Part shown: positions 8,022-16,910 of the stretch, one piece after another | Numbering within the stretch: the stretch's first letter is position 1 | Layout: the number at the start of each line of letters is the position of its first letter | Source of the DNA: Polaribacter sp. Hel1_85 | GTDB lineage: Bacteria > Bacteroidota > Bacteroidia > Flavobacteriales > Flavobacteriaceae | NCBI RefSeq assembly: GCF_000766795.1 | Contig: NZ_JPDS01000001.1 | Span: forward strand, 377,001-441,000 | Direction of reading: 5' to 3' | Length of the DNA: 64,000 nt | The notes under the pieces: generated by a model | Told to the model about the DNA's origin: nothing | Seen by the model: the letters and a program-made list of their open reading frames with translations, nothing else | Database searches by the model: none | Made by a program: the position numbers and the translations under genes

Positions 8022-10475
8022 TTACGCTAATTTCTTAGCATTTTTAACTTTTTGCTTTGTAAGTGCAATATCTATTACTTCGTGCATATCTGTTACATAA
8101 TGAAATTTAAGTCCTTTTAAGTAACTTTCTTTAATTTCTAAAATGTCTTTTTCATTGTCTTTACACAGAATTATTTCTTTAATATTAGCTCTTTTAGCAG
8201 CTAATATTTTTTCTTTAATTCCGCCAACAGGCAACACTTTTCCACGTAAAGTAATCTCGCCTGTCATTGCCAACTTGTTTTTAATTTTACGTTGTGTATA
8301 AGAAGAAACCAAAGAAGTTAGCATAGTAATACCAGCACTTGGTCCGTCTTTTGGTGTTGCACCTTCTGGCACGTGAATATGAACATCGTATTTTTCTAAA
8401 AGTTCTGGTTTAATACCAAAAGCTTCTGCATTCGACTTTATGTATTTCATGGCAATCGTAGCAGATTCTTTCATTACAGTTCCTAAGTTTCCTGTAATAG
8501 AAAGTGCTCCTTTTCCTTTAGATAAAATAGATTCTATAAATAAAATATCTCCACCAACACTTGTCCAAGCTAAACCTGTAACTACACCGGCAACATCATT
8601 GTTTTCGAACTTGTCTCTAAATCTTGGTGTTCCTAAAATGTCTTCTACTTTTTCTGAAGAAACTGCAATATCATATGCTTCTTCTAGCGCAATAGATTTT
8701 GCTGCAAAACGTACCACTTTTGCAATTTGTTTTTCTAAACCTCTTACTCCAGATTCTCTTGTGTAACCTTCTACAATTACTTCTAATTGTTTTTTACCTA
8801 ACTTTAAATGTTCGTTAGATAAACCATGTTCTTTTAATTGTTTTGGTAATAAATGTCTTTTAGCAATTTCTAATTTTTCTTCAATTGTATAACCACTAAC
8901 ATTTATAATTTCCATTCTATCTCGTAAAGCCCAAGGAATTTGTCCTAAGTTGTTTGCTGTTGCAATAAAAAGTACTTTAGATAAATCGTAACCAACTTCT
9001 AAATAGTTGTCGTAAAATTCTTCGTTTTGCTCAGGATCTAAAACTTCTAACATAGCAGAAGATGGATCTCCTTGATGACTTTGGCCTAATTTGTCTATTT
9101 CATCTAAAACAAAAACTGGATTTGAAGTTCCTGCTTTCTTCAGATTCTGAATTAAACGCCCAGGCATTGCTCCAATATACGTTTTTCTGTGTCCTCTAAT
9201 TTCTGCTTCATCTCGCAAACCACCTAAAGACATACGTACATATTTACGTCCTAAAGATTCTGCAACCGATTTTCCTAAAGAAGTTTTACCAACTCCTGGA
9301 GGTCCGTATAAACAGATTATTGGAGATTTCATATCTCCTTTTAGCTTTAAAACGGCTAAATGTTCTATGATTCTTTCTTTTACTTTTTCTAAACCAAAGT
9401 GATCTCTGTCTAAAACTTTAGTTGCGTGTTTTAAGTCGAATTTATCTTCAGAGTAAATTCCCCAAGGTAATTCTAATAACAATTCTAAATAGCTTCTCTG
9501 AACACCATATTCAGCAGCTTGTGGATTCATTCTTTTTAAACGATTGATTTCTTTTTCAAACGTTTCACCAACTTCTTTACTCCACTTTTTAGTTTTTGCT
9601 TTTACACGCATTTCTTCTAACTCTTCATCATTAGAAGCGCCACCCAATTCTTCTTGAATGGTTTTTAATTGCTGATGTAAATAATACTCACGTTGTTGTT
9701 GGTCTAAATCTTCGCGAGTTTTAGACTGAATATCATTACGTAATTTTAATTTCTGAAGCTCTTTGTTTAAGTTTTTTAACGCTAATAAAGCACGTTCTTT
9801 TAGATTGTCTTTTTCTAAAATTACTTGTTTGTTGGCTACAGATAAATCCATATTAGATGAAATAAAATTCACTAAAAACGAATTTGATTTTATGTTTTTT
9901 ATTGCAAAAGAAGCTTCGCTAGGCAACATAGGGTTTTCCTTAATTACCTCTAAAGCTTGTTCTTTAATAGAATCTATAATGGCATTAAACTCTTTTTCGT
10001 TTTCTGCACTTCTATCATCTACAGCTTCTTTTACAGTTGCTTTTAAATAGGGTTTGTCTTGAATTACTGCATCAATTTCGAAACGTTTTTTACCTTGAAT
10101 AATTACTGTTGTATTACCATCAGGCATTTTTAAAACACGTAAAATTTGTGCAACGACACCAGTTGTATGAATATCCTTTAAACCTGGTTCTTCAACATCT
10201 TCATTTTTTTGTGCAACAACTCCAATAACTTTATCTCCTTTGTTTGCATCTTTAATTAACTGAATAGAAGTGTCTCTACCAGCAGTAATAGGAATTACAA
10301 CTCCTGGAAACAAAACGGTATTTCTTAAAGGTAAAATTGCCAAAACTTCTGGAACACTTTCCTTGTTAATAATTTCCTCGTCTTCTGGCGTCATTAAAGG
10401 AATTAATTCCGAATCTTCATTTAACATACTATGAAGCGACAAATTGTCTAAATGCATTATTTTTGGTTTGCTCAT
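8022..10475 (-). CDS. lon: ATP-dependent Lon protease
   Basis: 817 residues, normal length for LonA. The N-terminal substrate-binding domain (about 40-240, beginning [17 protein letters not shown]) is followed by the AAA+ module with Walker A GPPGVGKT at 391-398 and Walker B FVLDEID at about 455-461. The protease domain has the Ser-Lys dyad: Ser713 in DGPSAG and Lys754 in GGIKEK. Lon degrades misfolded and regulatory proteins in the cytosol. The gene is alone on its strand and ends only 2 bp from a shared terminator. ATG 10475 was chosen; a second ATG six codons in is possible. The 296-bp upstream gap contains no clear TAnnTTTG element. Confidence 0.97.
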   Translation of the reverse strand: MSKPKIMHLDNLSLHSMLNEDSELIPLMTPEDEEIINKESVPEVLAILPLRNTVLFPGVVIPITAGRDTSIQLIKDANKGDKVIGVVAQKNEDVEEPGLKDIHTTGVVAQILRVLKMPDGNTTVIIQGKKRFEIDAVIQDKPYLKATVKEAVDDRSAENEKEFNAIIDSIKEQALEVIKENPMLPSEASFAIKNIKSNSFLVNFISSNMDLSVANKQVILEKDNLKERALLALKNLNKELQKLKLRNDIQSKTREDLDQQQREYYLHQQLKTIQEELGGASNDEELEEMRVKAKTKKWSKEVGETFEKEINRLKRMNPQAAEYGVQRSYLELLLELPWGIYSEDKFDLKHATKVLDRDHFGLEKVKERIIEHLAVLKLKGDMKSPIICLYGPPGVGKTSLGKSVAESLGRKYVRMSLGGLRDEAEIRGHRKTYIGAMPGRLIQNLKKAGTSNPVFVLDEIDKLGQSHQGDPSSAMLEVLDPEQNEEFYDNYLEVGYDLSKVLFIATANNLGQIPWALRDRMEIINVSGYTIEEKLEIAKRHLLPKQLKEHGLSNEHLKLGKKQLEVIVEGYTRESGVRGLEKQIAKVVRFAAKSIALEEAYDIAVSSEKVEDILGTPRFRDKFENNDVAGVVTGLAWTSVGGDILFIESILSKGKGALSITGNLGTVMKESATIAMKYIKSNAEAFGIKPELLEKYDVHIHVPEGATPKDGPSAGITMLTSLVSSYTQRKIKNKLAMTGEITLRGKVLPVGGIKEKILAAKRANIKEIILCKDNEKDILEIKESYLKGLKFHYVTDMHEVIDIALTKQKVKNAKKLA

Positions 10476-10771
10476 GTGCTATATCTCTGTCATACTGACA
10501 TTGATTTTTTAAAACTCTAAAATCAATATCAATGTTATAATTTTAATTTACTGATAATTAGTTAGTTGTAAAACAATTATCCAATCATCAACACTATAAA
10601 AACAATTGTTGTGCCAAGGTTTATATATTAACATTTTAGTAGTACTAATACTAAGTTTATTAATTTAAAAACTTTATTATAAAAATATATTACCGTTTAA
10701 CTATTCTTTTGACTACTTTACGATGTGATTTCTGAGGGGGGATTTCAGTTTTTTATAAATTATTAATATTC

Positions 10772-11428
10772 ATGTATATGAAGTCCTCTTTTATCATAAA
10801 AAAAATAATAACTGTTGTGTTTTCCAGGAACTACTTAGATATAAAGTATGATGATAATTATTTTAGACATATTCTTAGAAAATATAAAAACATAGCTTAT
10901 TACTCTAATTTACAAATACAATGTAACAATAAACAAGGTGTATCTACAAATAAAGAAGTTTGTTATATAAATAAATTAAATTTTGGTAGTAGTCTTAAAA
11001 AGGTAAAGAAAAATATACCTAATAATGAAGTATATATAAAAAAATATTTGTCTAATTCTATAATTCTACTTTTTAAAACTATTGTTGGTGGTTATTCTGC
11101 AGAATTATCATTGCATTTTCATAAAAATAGTTTGTTTTTATTTAATTACACGTTTTCAAATTTATCAAAAGAGGATAAAATTATGATAAACAATATTCTT
11201 GTAGAAAAATATTTAAATGGAAATACTGAAGTAAACTTTTCTACTCAAAAAATAACTGATAATTTTGGTAATCATATTTTTACTGAAGATGATGTTTATT
11301 ATACTATTAACTATATTTCTTTAACACATAATTTCTTTAATTTAATAAGTTATGAAGGAGTAGAGTTAAATAAAAAAAGAATAGAAAATGAAAAGTTTAA
11401 AAAAGAAGAATTATATTATAAATTATAA
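10772..11428 (+). CDS. Hypothetical protein, orphan-like and very AT-rich
   Basis: 218 residues, rich in Asn, Lys, Tyr and Ile, with no signal peptide and no convincing membrane helix. I do not recognise a family or motif. Codons are even more AT-rich than in neighbouring genes, and the gene lies alone between lon and a convergent methyltransferase. These features suggest a lineage-restricted or transferred gene. Its last 13 bp overlap the end of the convergent methyltransferase gene. An ATG two codons downstream (MKSSF) is equally possible as the start. The uninterrupted length in such AT-rich sequence supports real coding, but not strongly. Confidence 0.5.
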   Translation: MYMKSSFIIKKIITVVFSRNYLDIKYDDNYFRHILRKYKNIAYYSNLQIQCNNKQGVSTNKEVCYINKLNFGSSLKKVKKNIPNNEVYIKKYLSNSIILLFKTIVGGYSAELSLHFHKNSLFLFNYTFSNLSKEDKIMINNILVEKYLNGNTEVNFSTQKITDNFGNHIFTEDDVYYTINYISLTHNFFNLISYEGVELNKKRIENEKFKKEELYYKL

Positions 11429-12072
11429 ATTATGGTTGTAATTATACCTTGGTTCTTTTCTAAAGTATGAGTTAAAAGTTGTTTTTCTCCTTTTATTTTT
11501 AAGTGAAAAGGTGCTTTTAAAAGATTGATTCCGCTTTGTTTTTTTATACGAATTCCTTGTCCAGAAATAATGTCTTTGTTTGGTGTGAAATCTCCATTTG
11601 GTAGATGTTCAGTAAGAATTACATATTTATAATTGATGAATTTTTCTGTAACTTTTTGTACTTCTGCATTCGATAAATGTTGTAAAACTTGTCTAACAAT
11701 TATACAATCTGCAGCAGGTAAATGGTCTTTAGCAATATCTAAACATAAGAAATCTAAATTAGCTGCATTAAAAACATTCTTATTATAATCAATTAGATTT
11801 TCTACAATATCTACTGCAACATAATTTTTTGTAAAATCTATAAAATGTTTACCAATATTAAAATCTCCACAACCTAAGTCTAGTACAGAAATTGGTGATT
11901 TAAATGATTTTAAAAATGAGGTAACAACTTCAATATATGGTTTTACAATTTTTGGTTGATGAGAACCATCTCCCGAATAAAATTTAGAATTATTAGATCC
12001 CCAAAGATTCATTTTATATACTTGTTCCATTGCCTTTTTGGTTGGCCAAGGTTTTTTGTTTTTTTCTGCCAA
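11416..12072 (-). CDS. SAM-dependent class I methyltransferase
   Basis: 218 residues. SAM-binding motif I is VLDLGCGD (63-70), followed by YVAVDIV as the strand 2 acidic motif, then LDFLCLDIA and VRQVLQHLSN. This is the Methyltransf_11/25 pattern. The substrate cannot be inferred, because the C-terminal part has no recognised specificity domain. It is transcribed alone, convergent with the orphan ORF and overlapping it by 13 bp. An exact minus-strand -7 element lies 19 bp before the ATG. Confidence 0.8.
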   Translation of the reverse strand: MAEKNKKPWPTKKAMEQVYKMNLWGSNNSKFYSGDGSHQPKIVKPYIEVVTSFLKSFKSPISVLDLGCGDFNIGKHFIDFTKNYVAVDIVENLIDYNKNVFNAANLDFLCLDIAKDHLPAADCIIVRQVLQHLSNAEVQKVTEKFINYKYVILTEHLPNGDFTPNKDIISGQGIRIKKQSGINLLKAPFHLKIKGEKQLLTHTLEKNQGIITTIIYNL

Positions 12073-12091
12073 TTTTTTATTATAATTTATT

Positions 12092-12099
12092 CAAAAGTA
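12092..12099 (-). promoter_or_regulatory. -7 promoter element of the methyltransferase gene
   Basis: On the minus strand this reads TACTTTTG, an exact TAnnTTTG match, 19 bp upstream of ATG 12072. Confidence 0.6.
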
Positions 12100-12323
12100 A
12101 GATGAAAATTCATTTAAAAAAATATTACAAGTATCTTAAATCTTTATTTTATCTAAAAAGATTAACTTAGCTTGTATCAAATTTTAAGTTTTATAAAAAG
12201 TTAAGGCAGTAATTCAACTTTAATTAAATCTTATTTAATAGTTTCTTTTTAAAAATGTTATTTTTATTTCAACAAACTGTCACAAATTAAAAACAGTTTT
12301 GTCTATAATATAGAAACGTTTTA

Positions 12324-12890
12324 TTGGAAGCTAATCAACCACATATAACCAAACTTATAGAACGCTGCAAAAAGTCGGATAAAAACGCGCAGTTAGATTT
12401 ATACAAAGCTTATTACAAAGCCATGTATAATACTGCATATCGTATTTTAAAAGATAATTTTGAGGCAGAAGATATTATGCAAGAAGCGTTTTTAACGGTT
12501 TTTACAAAAATGGACTCGTATAAAGGCGAAGTAACTTTTGGAGCGTGGTTAAAAAGAATAGTTATCAATAAAAGTTTAACACAATTAAAGAAAAACAACC
12601 GATATCAAGAAGTAAAAATGGAAGTGATTCCTAATGATGAAGTAGAAGATGAAGCAATTGATTATGCTGGTTTAAAAGCAAAAAGTGTGTTGAATTGTTT
12701 ACAAAGTTTAAAAGAAAATTACAGATTGGTTTTAACCTTACATTTAATTGAAGGTTATGATTATGAAGAAATAGCTCAGATTTTGGACTATACAAACGAA
12801 AATGTTAGAACAACAGTTTCTAGAGCAAAAAAGAAATTAAAGCAAGTTTTACTTGCAGAAAATATAGAATCACAAGCGTATGGAAGATAA
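12324..12890 (+). CDS. ECF-type RNA polymerase sigma factor
   Basis: 188 residues from a TTG start. Region 2 spans about 23-90 (AYRILKDNFEAEDIMQEAF, then FGAWLKRIVIN) and region 4 about 125-172 (YEEIAQILDYTNENVRTTVSRAK). The next in-frame ATG, at residue 34, would remove part of region 2, so TTG is preferred. ECF sigma factors redirect RNA polymerase after an envelope signal. The gene overlaps the following anti-sigma-like gene by 11 bp, and that overlaps the next gene by 17 bp, so the four genes to 15226 form one tightly coupled operon. Confidence 0.92.
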   Translation: MEANQPHITKLIERCKKSDKNAQLDLYKAYYKAMYNTAYRILKDNFEAEDIMQEAFLTVFTKMDSYKGEVTFGAWLKRIVINKSLTQLKKNNRYQEVKMEVIPNDEVEDEAIDYAGLKAKSVLNCLQSLKENYRLVLTLHLIEGYDYEEIAQILDYTNENVRTTVSRAKKKLKQVLLAENIESQAYGR

Positions 12891-13404
12891 ATTACATCAA
12901 TTTTTTTCTGAAAATGAATTCGATTTTCAAGAACCACATTCTGGTCATTTAGAACGTTTTGAACGCAAACTAAATCAGCCAAAGAAAGTGAACAGAACTT
13001 CTTGGAAATGGCTGTCTGCAGCAGCATCTGTAGTTCTAATATTTGGTTTTTGGTTGGGGAGTAATCATCAAAAAAGTCAGTTAGATTTGGCAGATGTATC
13101 ACCAAAAATGGAAGAAGTACAAACGTACTTTGTTTCTACCATTCATCAAGAATTAAAAACTTTAGAAAAAAACAGAAGTTTAGACACAGAAAGTATTATA
13201 GAAAATGCTTTAGAAGAATTAGAAGAGTTAGAAGACGAATACAAAGTTTTTGTAAAAGAACTAACAGAAAACGGACAACAAAGAAAAATTATAAACGCAA
13301 TGATTAGAAATTACCAACAGCGTTTAGACATTTTAGAAAGTACATTAAAACAAATTGAACAAGCAAAGAATCCTAATATTTTAAACAATGAAGTCTATAT
13401 ATAA
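12880..13404 (+). CDS. Membrane-anchored anti-sigma-like protein
   Basis: 174 residues. A short cytoplasmic N-terminus (1-40) containing HSGHLERFERKL is followed by one membrane helix (about 43-62, WLSAAASVVLIFGFWLG). The extracytoplasmic part is acidic with strong coiled-coil character (about 85-170, ENALEELEELEDEYKVF). This resembles the small one-helix anti-sigma partners found directly after ECF sigma genes in flavobacteria. No zinc-binding ZAS motif is seen. The position and 11-bp overlap with the sigma gene support an inhibitory role, which is inference. Confidence 0.75.
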   Translation: MEDKLHQFFSENEFDFQEPHSGHLERFERKLNQPKKVNRTSWKWLSAAASVVLIFGFWLGSNHQKSQLDLADVSPKMEEVQTYFVSTIHQELKTLEKNRSLDTESIIENALEELEELEDEYKVFVKELTENGQQRKIINAMIRNYQQRLDILESTLKQIEQAKNPNILNNEVYI

Positions 13405-14467
13405 AATTACACTCCTTTTTATCTTAATTCCACTGATAACAATGGCTACAGATGGACCAAAAAAGCACGAAAAAAGTAGAGTTATAAAGAAAAAATATGC
13501 TGTAAATGCAGATGCAAAAGTATCTTTAGATAACAGATATGGAAATTTAAACATTACAACTTGGAACAAAAATAGTGTAGAAATTGAAGTTACAATTACT
13601 GTAAAAGGTGATGATTTAGATGATGTTGAAAACAAACTATCTATTATTGATGTTGTTTTTAATGCAACTTCTTCTTTAGTAGAAGCAGAAACCATTTTTG
13701 AGAATAATAAAAGCAGTTGGTCTTGGTGGAAAAAGAGCAATAATGTGAATTATAAAATTAATTATGATGTAAAAATGCCAAGGTCTAATTCTGTAGATTT
13801 AGATAATGATTATGGTAATATTTATTTAGATGAATTAGATGGTAGCGCAGATATTAATTGCGATTATGGTAAAATTTCTATTGGAGAATTAAACTCATCT
13901 AACAATAATATCAATTTAGATTATTCTTCGAGTTCAAGTATAAATTACATGAAAAATGGAGATGTAAATATTGATTATTCGAAATTAACTATAGAAAATT
14001 CAGAGAAAATTAGAGCAAATACAGATTACTCAACTTTAAAGTTAGAAAAAGCAGGAACTGTTAGTTTTAACAGCGATTATGGCTCAATTACAATTGATGA
14101 AGCTATAAATATTAAAGGAAATTCTGATTACTTATCTATGAAATTTGGAACTATTCATAAAAATTTAACCATAGAAACAGATTATGGTTCTTTAAAAGTT
14201 CAAAATTTAGCCAAAGGTTTTGAAACTGTAGATATTGATGGAGAATATGCAGGTATAAGAATTGGTGTAGATCCAAATGCAGTTTTTGAGTTTGAATTAG
14301 ATTTACAATATGCAGGTTTTAGTAGAGATGATGATAGAATGGAATTCTTTAAAAGCATTTCTAAACCCACAAAAAAATATTATCAGGGTAAATTCGGAAA
14401 AGGAAATACCAATTCTAAAATTAAAATTAGATCTCAATATGGAGGTGTAAGTATCAAAGAAAACTAA
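13388..14467 (+). CDS. DUF4097-type beta-solenoid protein, exported
   Basis: 359 residues with a signal peptide ending near residue 20 (ITMA|TDG). The body is a tandem repeat of about 17-20 residues built around [DN]xDY[GS] motifs, with tyrosines at 51, 142, 160, 179, 197, 214, 231, 248, 266, 287, 308 and 351. A regular tyrosine or asparagine ladder of this kind is what a right-handed beta-solenoid shows, and it matches the DUF4097/DUF2807 group of putative adhesin-like proteins. It overlaps the anti-sigma-like gene by 17 bp, so it is produced with the sigma factor. It may be the sensor or the target of the module. Confidence 0.75.
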   Translation: MKSIYKITLLFILIPLITMATDGPKKHEKSRVIKKKYAVNADAKVSLDNRYGNLNITTWNKNSVEIEVTITVKGDDLDDVENKLSIIDVVFNATSSLVEAETIFENNKSSWSWWKKSNNVNYKINYDVKMPRSNSVDLDNDYGNIYLDELDGSADINCDYGKISIGELNSSNNNINLDYSSSSSINYMKNGDVNIDYSKLTIENSEKIRANTDYSTLKLEKAGTVSFNSDYGSITIDEAINIKGNSDYLSMKFGTIHKNLTIETDYGSLKVQNLAKGFETVDIDGEYAGIRIGVDPNAVFEFELDLQYAGFSRDDDRMEFFKSISKPTKKYYQGKFGKGNTNSKIKIRSQYGGVSIKEN

Positions 14468-14494
14468 AAAAAATAACAACCAAATAACACTATT

Positions 14495-15226
14495 ATGAAT
14501 AAAAAAATACTTTTAACGAGTTTGATTTTAACCTTAACTTTTGCTGTAAATGGGCAAGATTGGTTTAGCAATAAAAAAATAAAAGGTAATGGAAATGTAG
14601 TTACAGTAAATAGAACAACTTCTGATTATGATGCAGTTTCTGTTGGTGGTTCTTTTGATGTAATTCTTGTAAAAGGAAAAGAAGGAAAGATCACTATTGA
14701 AGGAGAAGAAAATATTATACCTTATATAGAAACAGAAGTTTCTGGCGACATTTTAAAAATTAAGTTCAAGAAAAATACAAATATTAGAACTACAAGAAGA
14801 TTAACAGTAACTGTACCTTATAAAACTATAGAAAGTGTTGCGTTAGCGGGTTCTGGAAAAATTACTTGTAATTCTATTATTAAAGCAAATGATTTTAAAG
14901 CAAGTTTAGGAGGTTCTGGAGATATTACTTTAAAAGTAGAAGCAGATGAAATTAAAGCGTCTATTGGTGGTTCTGGTAACATTAATTTAGAAGGGAATTC
15001 TAATGAGTTAACGTGTTCTATTGCAGGTTCTGGAAGTGTAAGAGCTTATGGTTTAGAAACGGATGAAGTTTATGCAAATGTTGCAGGTTCTGGAAGTATA
15101 AAAACAACAGTAAAATCTAAAATTAAGGCAAAATTAGTAGGTTCTGGAAGTGTATATTACAAAGGAAATCCTACACATGTAGATAGTAAATCTGTTGGTT
15201 CTGGTGATATTGTTGATAGAAATTAA
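14495..15226 (+). CDS. DUF2807 (GIN-domain head) beta-solenoid protein, exported
   Basis: 243 residues with a signal peptide (FAVNGQ|DW). It contains seven GSG motifs at 119, 140, 159, 178, 198, 216 and 235, with a period of 18-21 residues. This is the pattern of DUF2807, annotated as a putative auto-transporter adhesin head GIN domain. The protein is probably periplasmic or surface-exposed and forms a beta-helix with glycine turns. It is the last gene of the sigma/anti-sigma operon, 27 bp after the DUF4097 gene. Its stop codon is 1 bp from the end of the convergent DUF1853 gene, with no terminator between. Confidence 0.85.
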   Translation: MNKKILLTSLILTLTFAVNGQDWFSNKKIKGNGNVVTVNRTTSDYDAVSVGGSFDVILVKGKEGKITIEGEENIIPYIETEVSGDILKIKFKKNTNIRTTRRLTVTVPYKTIESVALAGSGKITCNSIIKANDFKASLGGSGDITLKVEADEIKASIGGSGNINLEGNSNELTCSIAGSGSVRAYGLETDEVYANVAGSGSIKTTVKSKIKAKLVGSGSVYYKGNPTHVDSKSVGSGDIVDRN

Positions 15227-15227
15227 A

Positions 15228-16040
15228 TTACCACCAAACTAAAAATATTTTTATAAGTGTTCCATTTTGCTTTTTCATCCAGCAAAGTGGAGCGCTTTTT
15301 CTTTGGATGTAATCTTGGGCAAGAATTTGAAAGTTCTCATAATTCAACCAGTTTACATTTTTATGCGGAATTACAATCCAACCTTTTTTATTAGGAATAT
15401 AAAATTTACAATTTTTAAATTCTAAAAGTTCTTTTTGGTTGATGTAAAACCCAACAATACAATCTTGGTTTAAAGTTTCTAATTGTAAACTTTTACTAGA
15501 AAACGGAACAAATAATTGTCCTTTAAAATATACTTGTTGTTCAATTTTATTAGAAGTTAAATTGATGGTTTTTAAAAAACTTTTACATTCATTAGAGTAG
15601 AGAAGAGGCAGTTGTTTTTCTTTTAATTTAGTAAGTTTTTCTACTAAAGAATCTTTTCTGTTTGGACCAATAAAGTGTTCAATTTCAGTGTTTCCAACAG
15701 AAGAATCATATAAGTAGAATTTGTAAATCACTTCTAAATGAATTGGTTTTTCTTCTCTTTTAATGATACAATCTAGTTCTCCTAAAGTAATTTTTTCTTT
15801 CTGAATTTGAATGTTTTCAGATAGAATAGAAATATCTTTTTCTTGTTCTAGCTGAAAAGAAACCAAACGTTCAATATATTTTCCTAAACGTAGTTTTTCA
15901 TTGATGTCTATATCAATTTTAGTCGATTTTGTTTCAATATCAAATTGAAGAATTTCATAAACAACATTGTCTTTCCACAAACAATTGGTTTGTAGAAATC
16001 CTTCATAATGTTTTTGTAAATCTTTGTTTTGTTGATGCAT
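15228..16040 (-). CDS. DUF1853 family protein, nuclease-fold-like
   Basis: 270 residues from ATG 16040. An upstream TTG at 16052 overlaps the promoter element and was rejected. A conserved block GKYIERL (54-60), then GELD (87-90), then HLEVIYKFYL (101-110) and FIGPNRKDSL match the DUF1853 pattern. The E-(x)n-D-(x)n-ExxxK arrangement resembles PD-(D/E)xK nucleases, but the spacing ExxxK instead of ExK is unusual, so a catalytic role is unproven. The protein is cytosolic. It is convergent with the DUF2807 gene and divergent from the DUF2461 gene, each with its own promoter. Confidence 0.75.
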   Translation of the reverse strand: MHQQNKDLQKHYEGFLQTNCLWKDNVVYEILQFDIETKSTKIDIDINEKLRLGKYIERLVSFQLEQEKDISILSENIQIQKEKITLGELDCIIKREEKPIHLEVIYKFYLYDSSVGNTEIEHFIGPNRKDSLVEKLTKLKEKQLPLLYSNECKSFLKTINLTSNKIEQQVYFKGQLFVPFSSKSLQLETLNQDCIVGFYINQKELLEFKNCKFYIPNKKGWIVIPHKNVNWLNYENFQILAQDYIQRKSAPLCWMKKQNGTLIKIFLVWW

Positions 16041-16049
16041 TTTAAATGT

Positions 16050-16057
16050 CAAATTTA
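16050..16057 (-). promoter_or_regulatory. -7 promoter element of the DUF1853 gene, very close to its ATG
   Basis: The minus strand reads TAAATTTG, an exact TAnnTTTG match. Only 9 bp separate it from ATG 16040, which predicts a leader of about 5 nt. Confidence 0.6.
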
Positions 16058-16117
16058 CGGATTTATAATTTTCATTTATAGAATAATTTGTACATTGAAA
16101 ATCTAAAAAATATCAGA

Positions 16118-16789
16118 ATGCAATTTCAGAAAAACAGTTTTCAATTTTTAAAAAATTTACAAAAAAACAATAATAGAGAATGGTTTACAGAACACAAACC
16201 AAAATTTGTAGAAATTCAAAAAGAAGTGAAAGATGTATTTTTAGAAATGCAATCGAATTTAGAAATGCATGATGAAATAGAAAAAATGAAAATCTATAGA
16301 ATTTATAGAGATGTTCGTTTTTCTAAAGACAAAACGCCTTATAACCCTAGGTTTGCAGTTTCTTTTTCTAGATTAGGAAAGCATCTGAGAGGTGGTTATT
16401 TCTTACAAATAAAACCAGGAGAAACTTTGTTAGGTGGTGGTTTTTGGCAACCAGAAAAACACGATTTACAAAGAATTAGAAAAGAAATAGAACAAGATGC
16501 AACTGAATTTAGAGAAATATTAGAAGACAAAGAGTATATAAAATACTTTGGAGGTAAATTTGGTGGAGACGAATTAAAATCTGCTCCAAGAGGTTTTGAT
16601 AAAGAACACAAAGACATCGATTTATTGCGTAAAAAAGGTTTTATTGCTGTAAGAAATTTTACAGATGCAGAAGTGCTTTCTCCAACATTTTTAGAAGAAT
16701 TAGACAAAAGTTTTAAAGCTTTACGTCCTTTTTTTAACCTGTTTAGTGATGTCTTAACGACTAACTTAAATGGTGAATCTATAATCTAG
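16118..16789 (+). CDS. DUF2461 (TIGR02453) family protein
   Basis: 223 residues from ATG 16118. A TTG ten codons earlier gives no extra conserved sequence and was rejected. The family signature is clear: FLKNLQKNNNREWF near the N-terminus, RFSKDKTPYNPRFA in the middle, then GGYFLQI and LLGGGFWQPE. The biochemical role of DUF2461 is not known; members occur in bacteria and fungi as cytosolic single-domain proteins. It is divergent from DUF1853 with a ~77-bp intergenic region. The gene is followed by an 8-bp tandem repeat and a family B dispersed repeat. Confidence 0.85.
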   Translation: MQFQKNSFQFLKNLQKNNNREWFTEHKPKFVEIQKEVKDVFLEMQSNLEMHDEIEKMKIYRIYRDVRFSKDKTPYNPRFAVSFSRLGKHLRGGYFLQIKPGETLLGGGFWQPEKHDLQRIRKEIEQDATEFREILEDKEYIKYFGGKFGGDELKSAPRGFDKEHKDIDLLRKKGFIAVRNFTDAEVLSPTFLEELDKSFKALRPFFNLFSDVLTTNLNGESII

Positions 16790-16824
16790 TTTAAAAGTTT
16801 AAAAGTTTAAAAGTTTAAAAGTTT
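16788..16824. repeat. Tandem octamer repeat
   Basis: The unit AGTTTAAA occurs 4.6 times without mismatch, starting at the last two bases of the DUF2461 stop codon region. It could vary in copy number by slippage. Confidence 0.9.
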
Positions 16825-16835
16825 CCAGTAGTAAT

Positions 16836-16880
16836 GTCATTTCGAAATGAGCTTTTTTAAGCGATTGAGAAATCTTTTTT
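16836..16880 (+). repeat. Dispersed repeat family B, copy 1
   Basis: GTCATTTCGAAATGAGC is followed by GCGATTGAGAAATCTTT. This is the same GTCATTTCGA...GAGAAATCT layout as at 43318-43357. Confidence 0.8.
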
Positions 16881-16910
16881 CTGTACATTAATTTATAAAA
16901 ATCACTATAA

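Noticed and set aside
8440..8766. 108-codon plus-strand ORF inside lon
   Set aside because: Lies antisense to a fully conserved Lon protease; composition fits a shadow frame.
16788..16824. CRISPR-like repeat
   Set aside because: The 8-bp units are directly adjacent without spacers; it is a simple tandem repeat.
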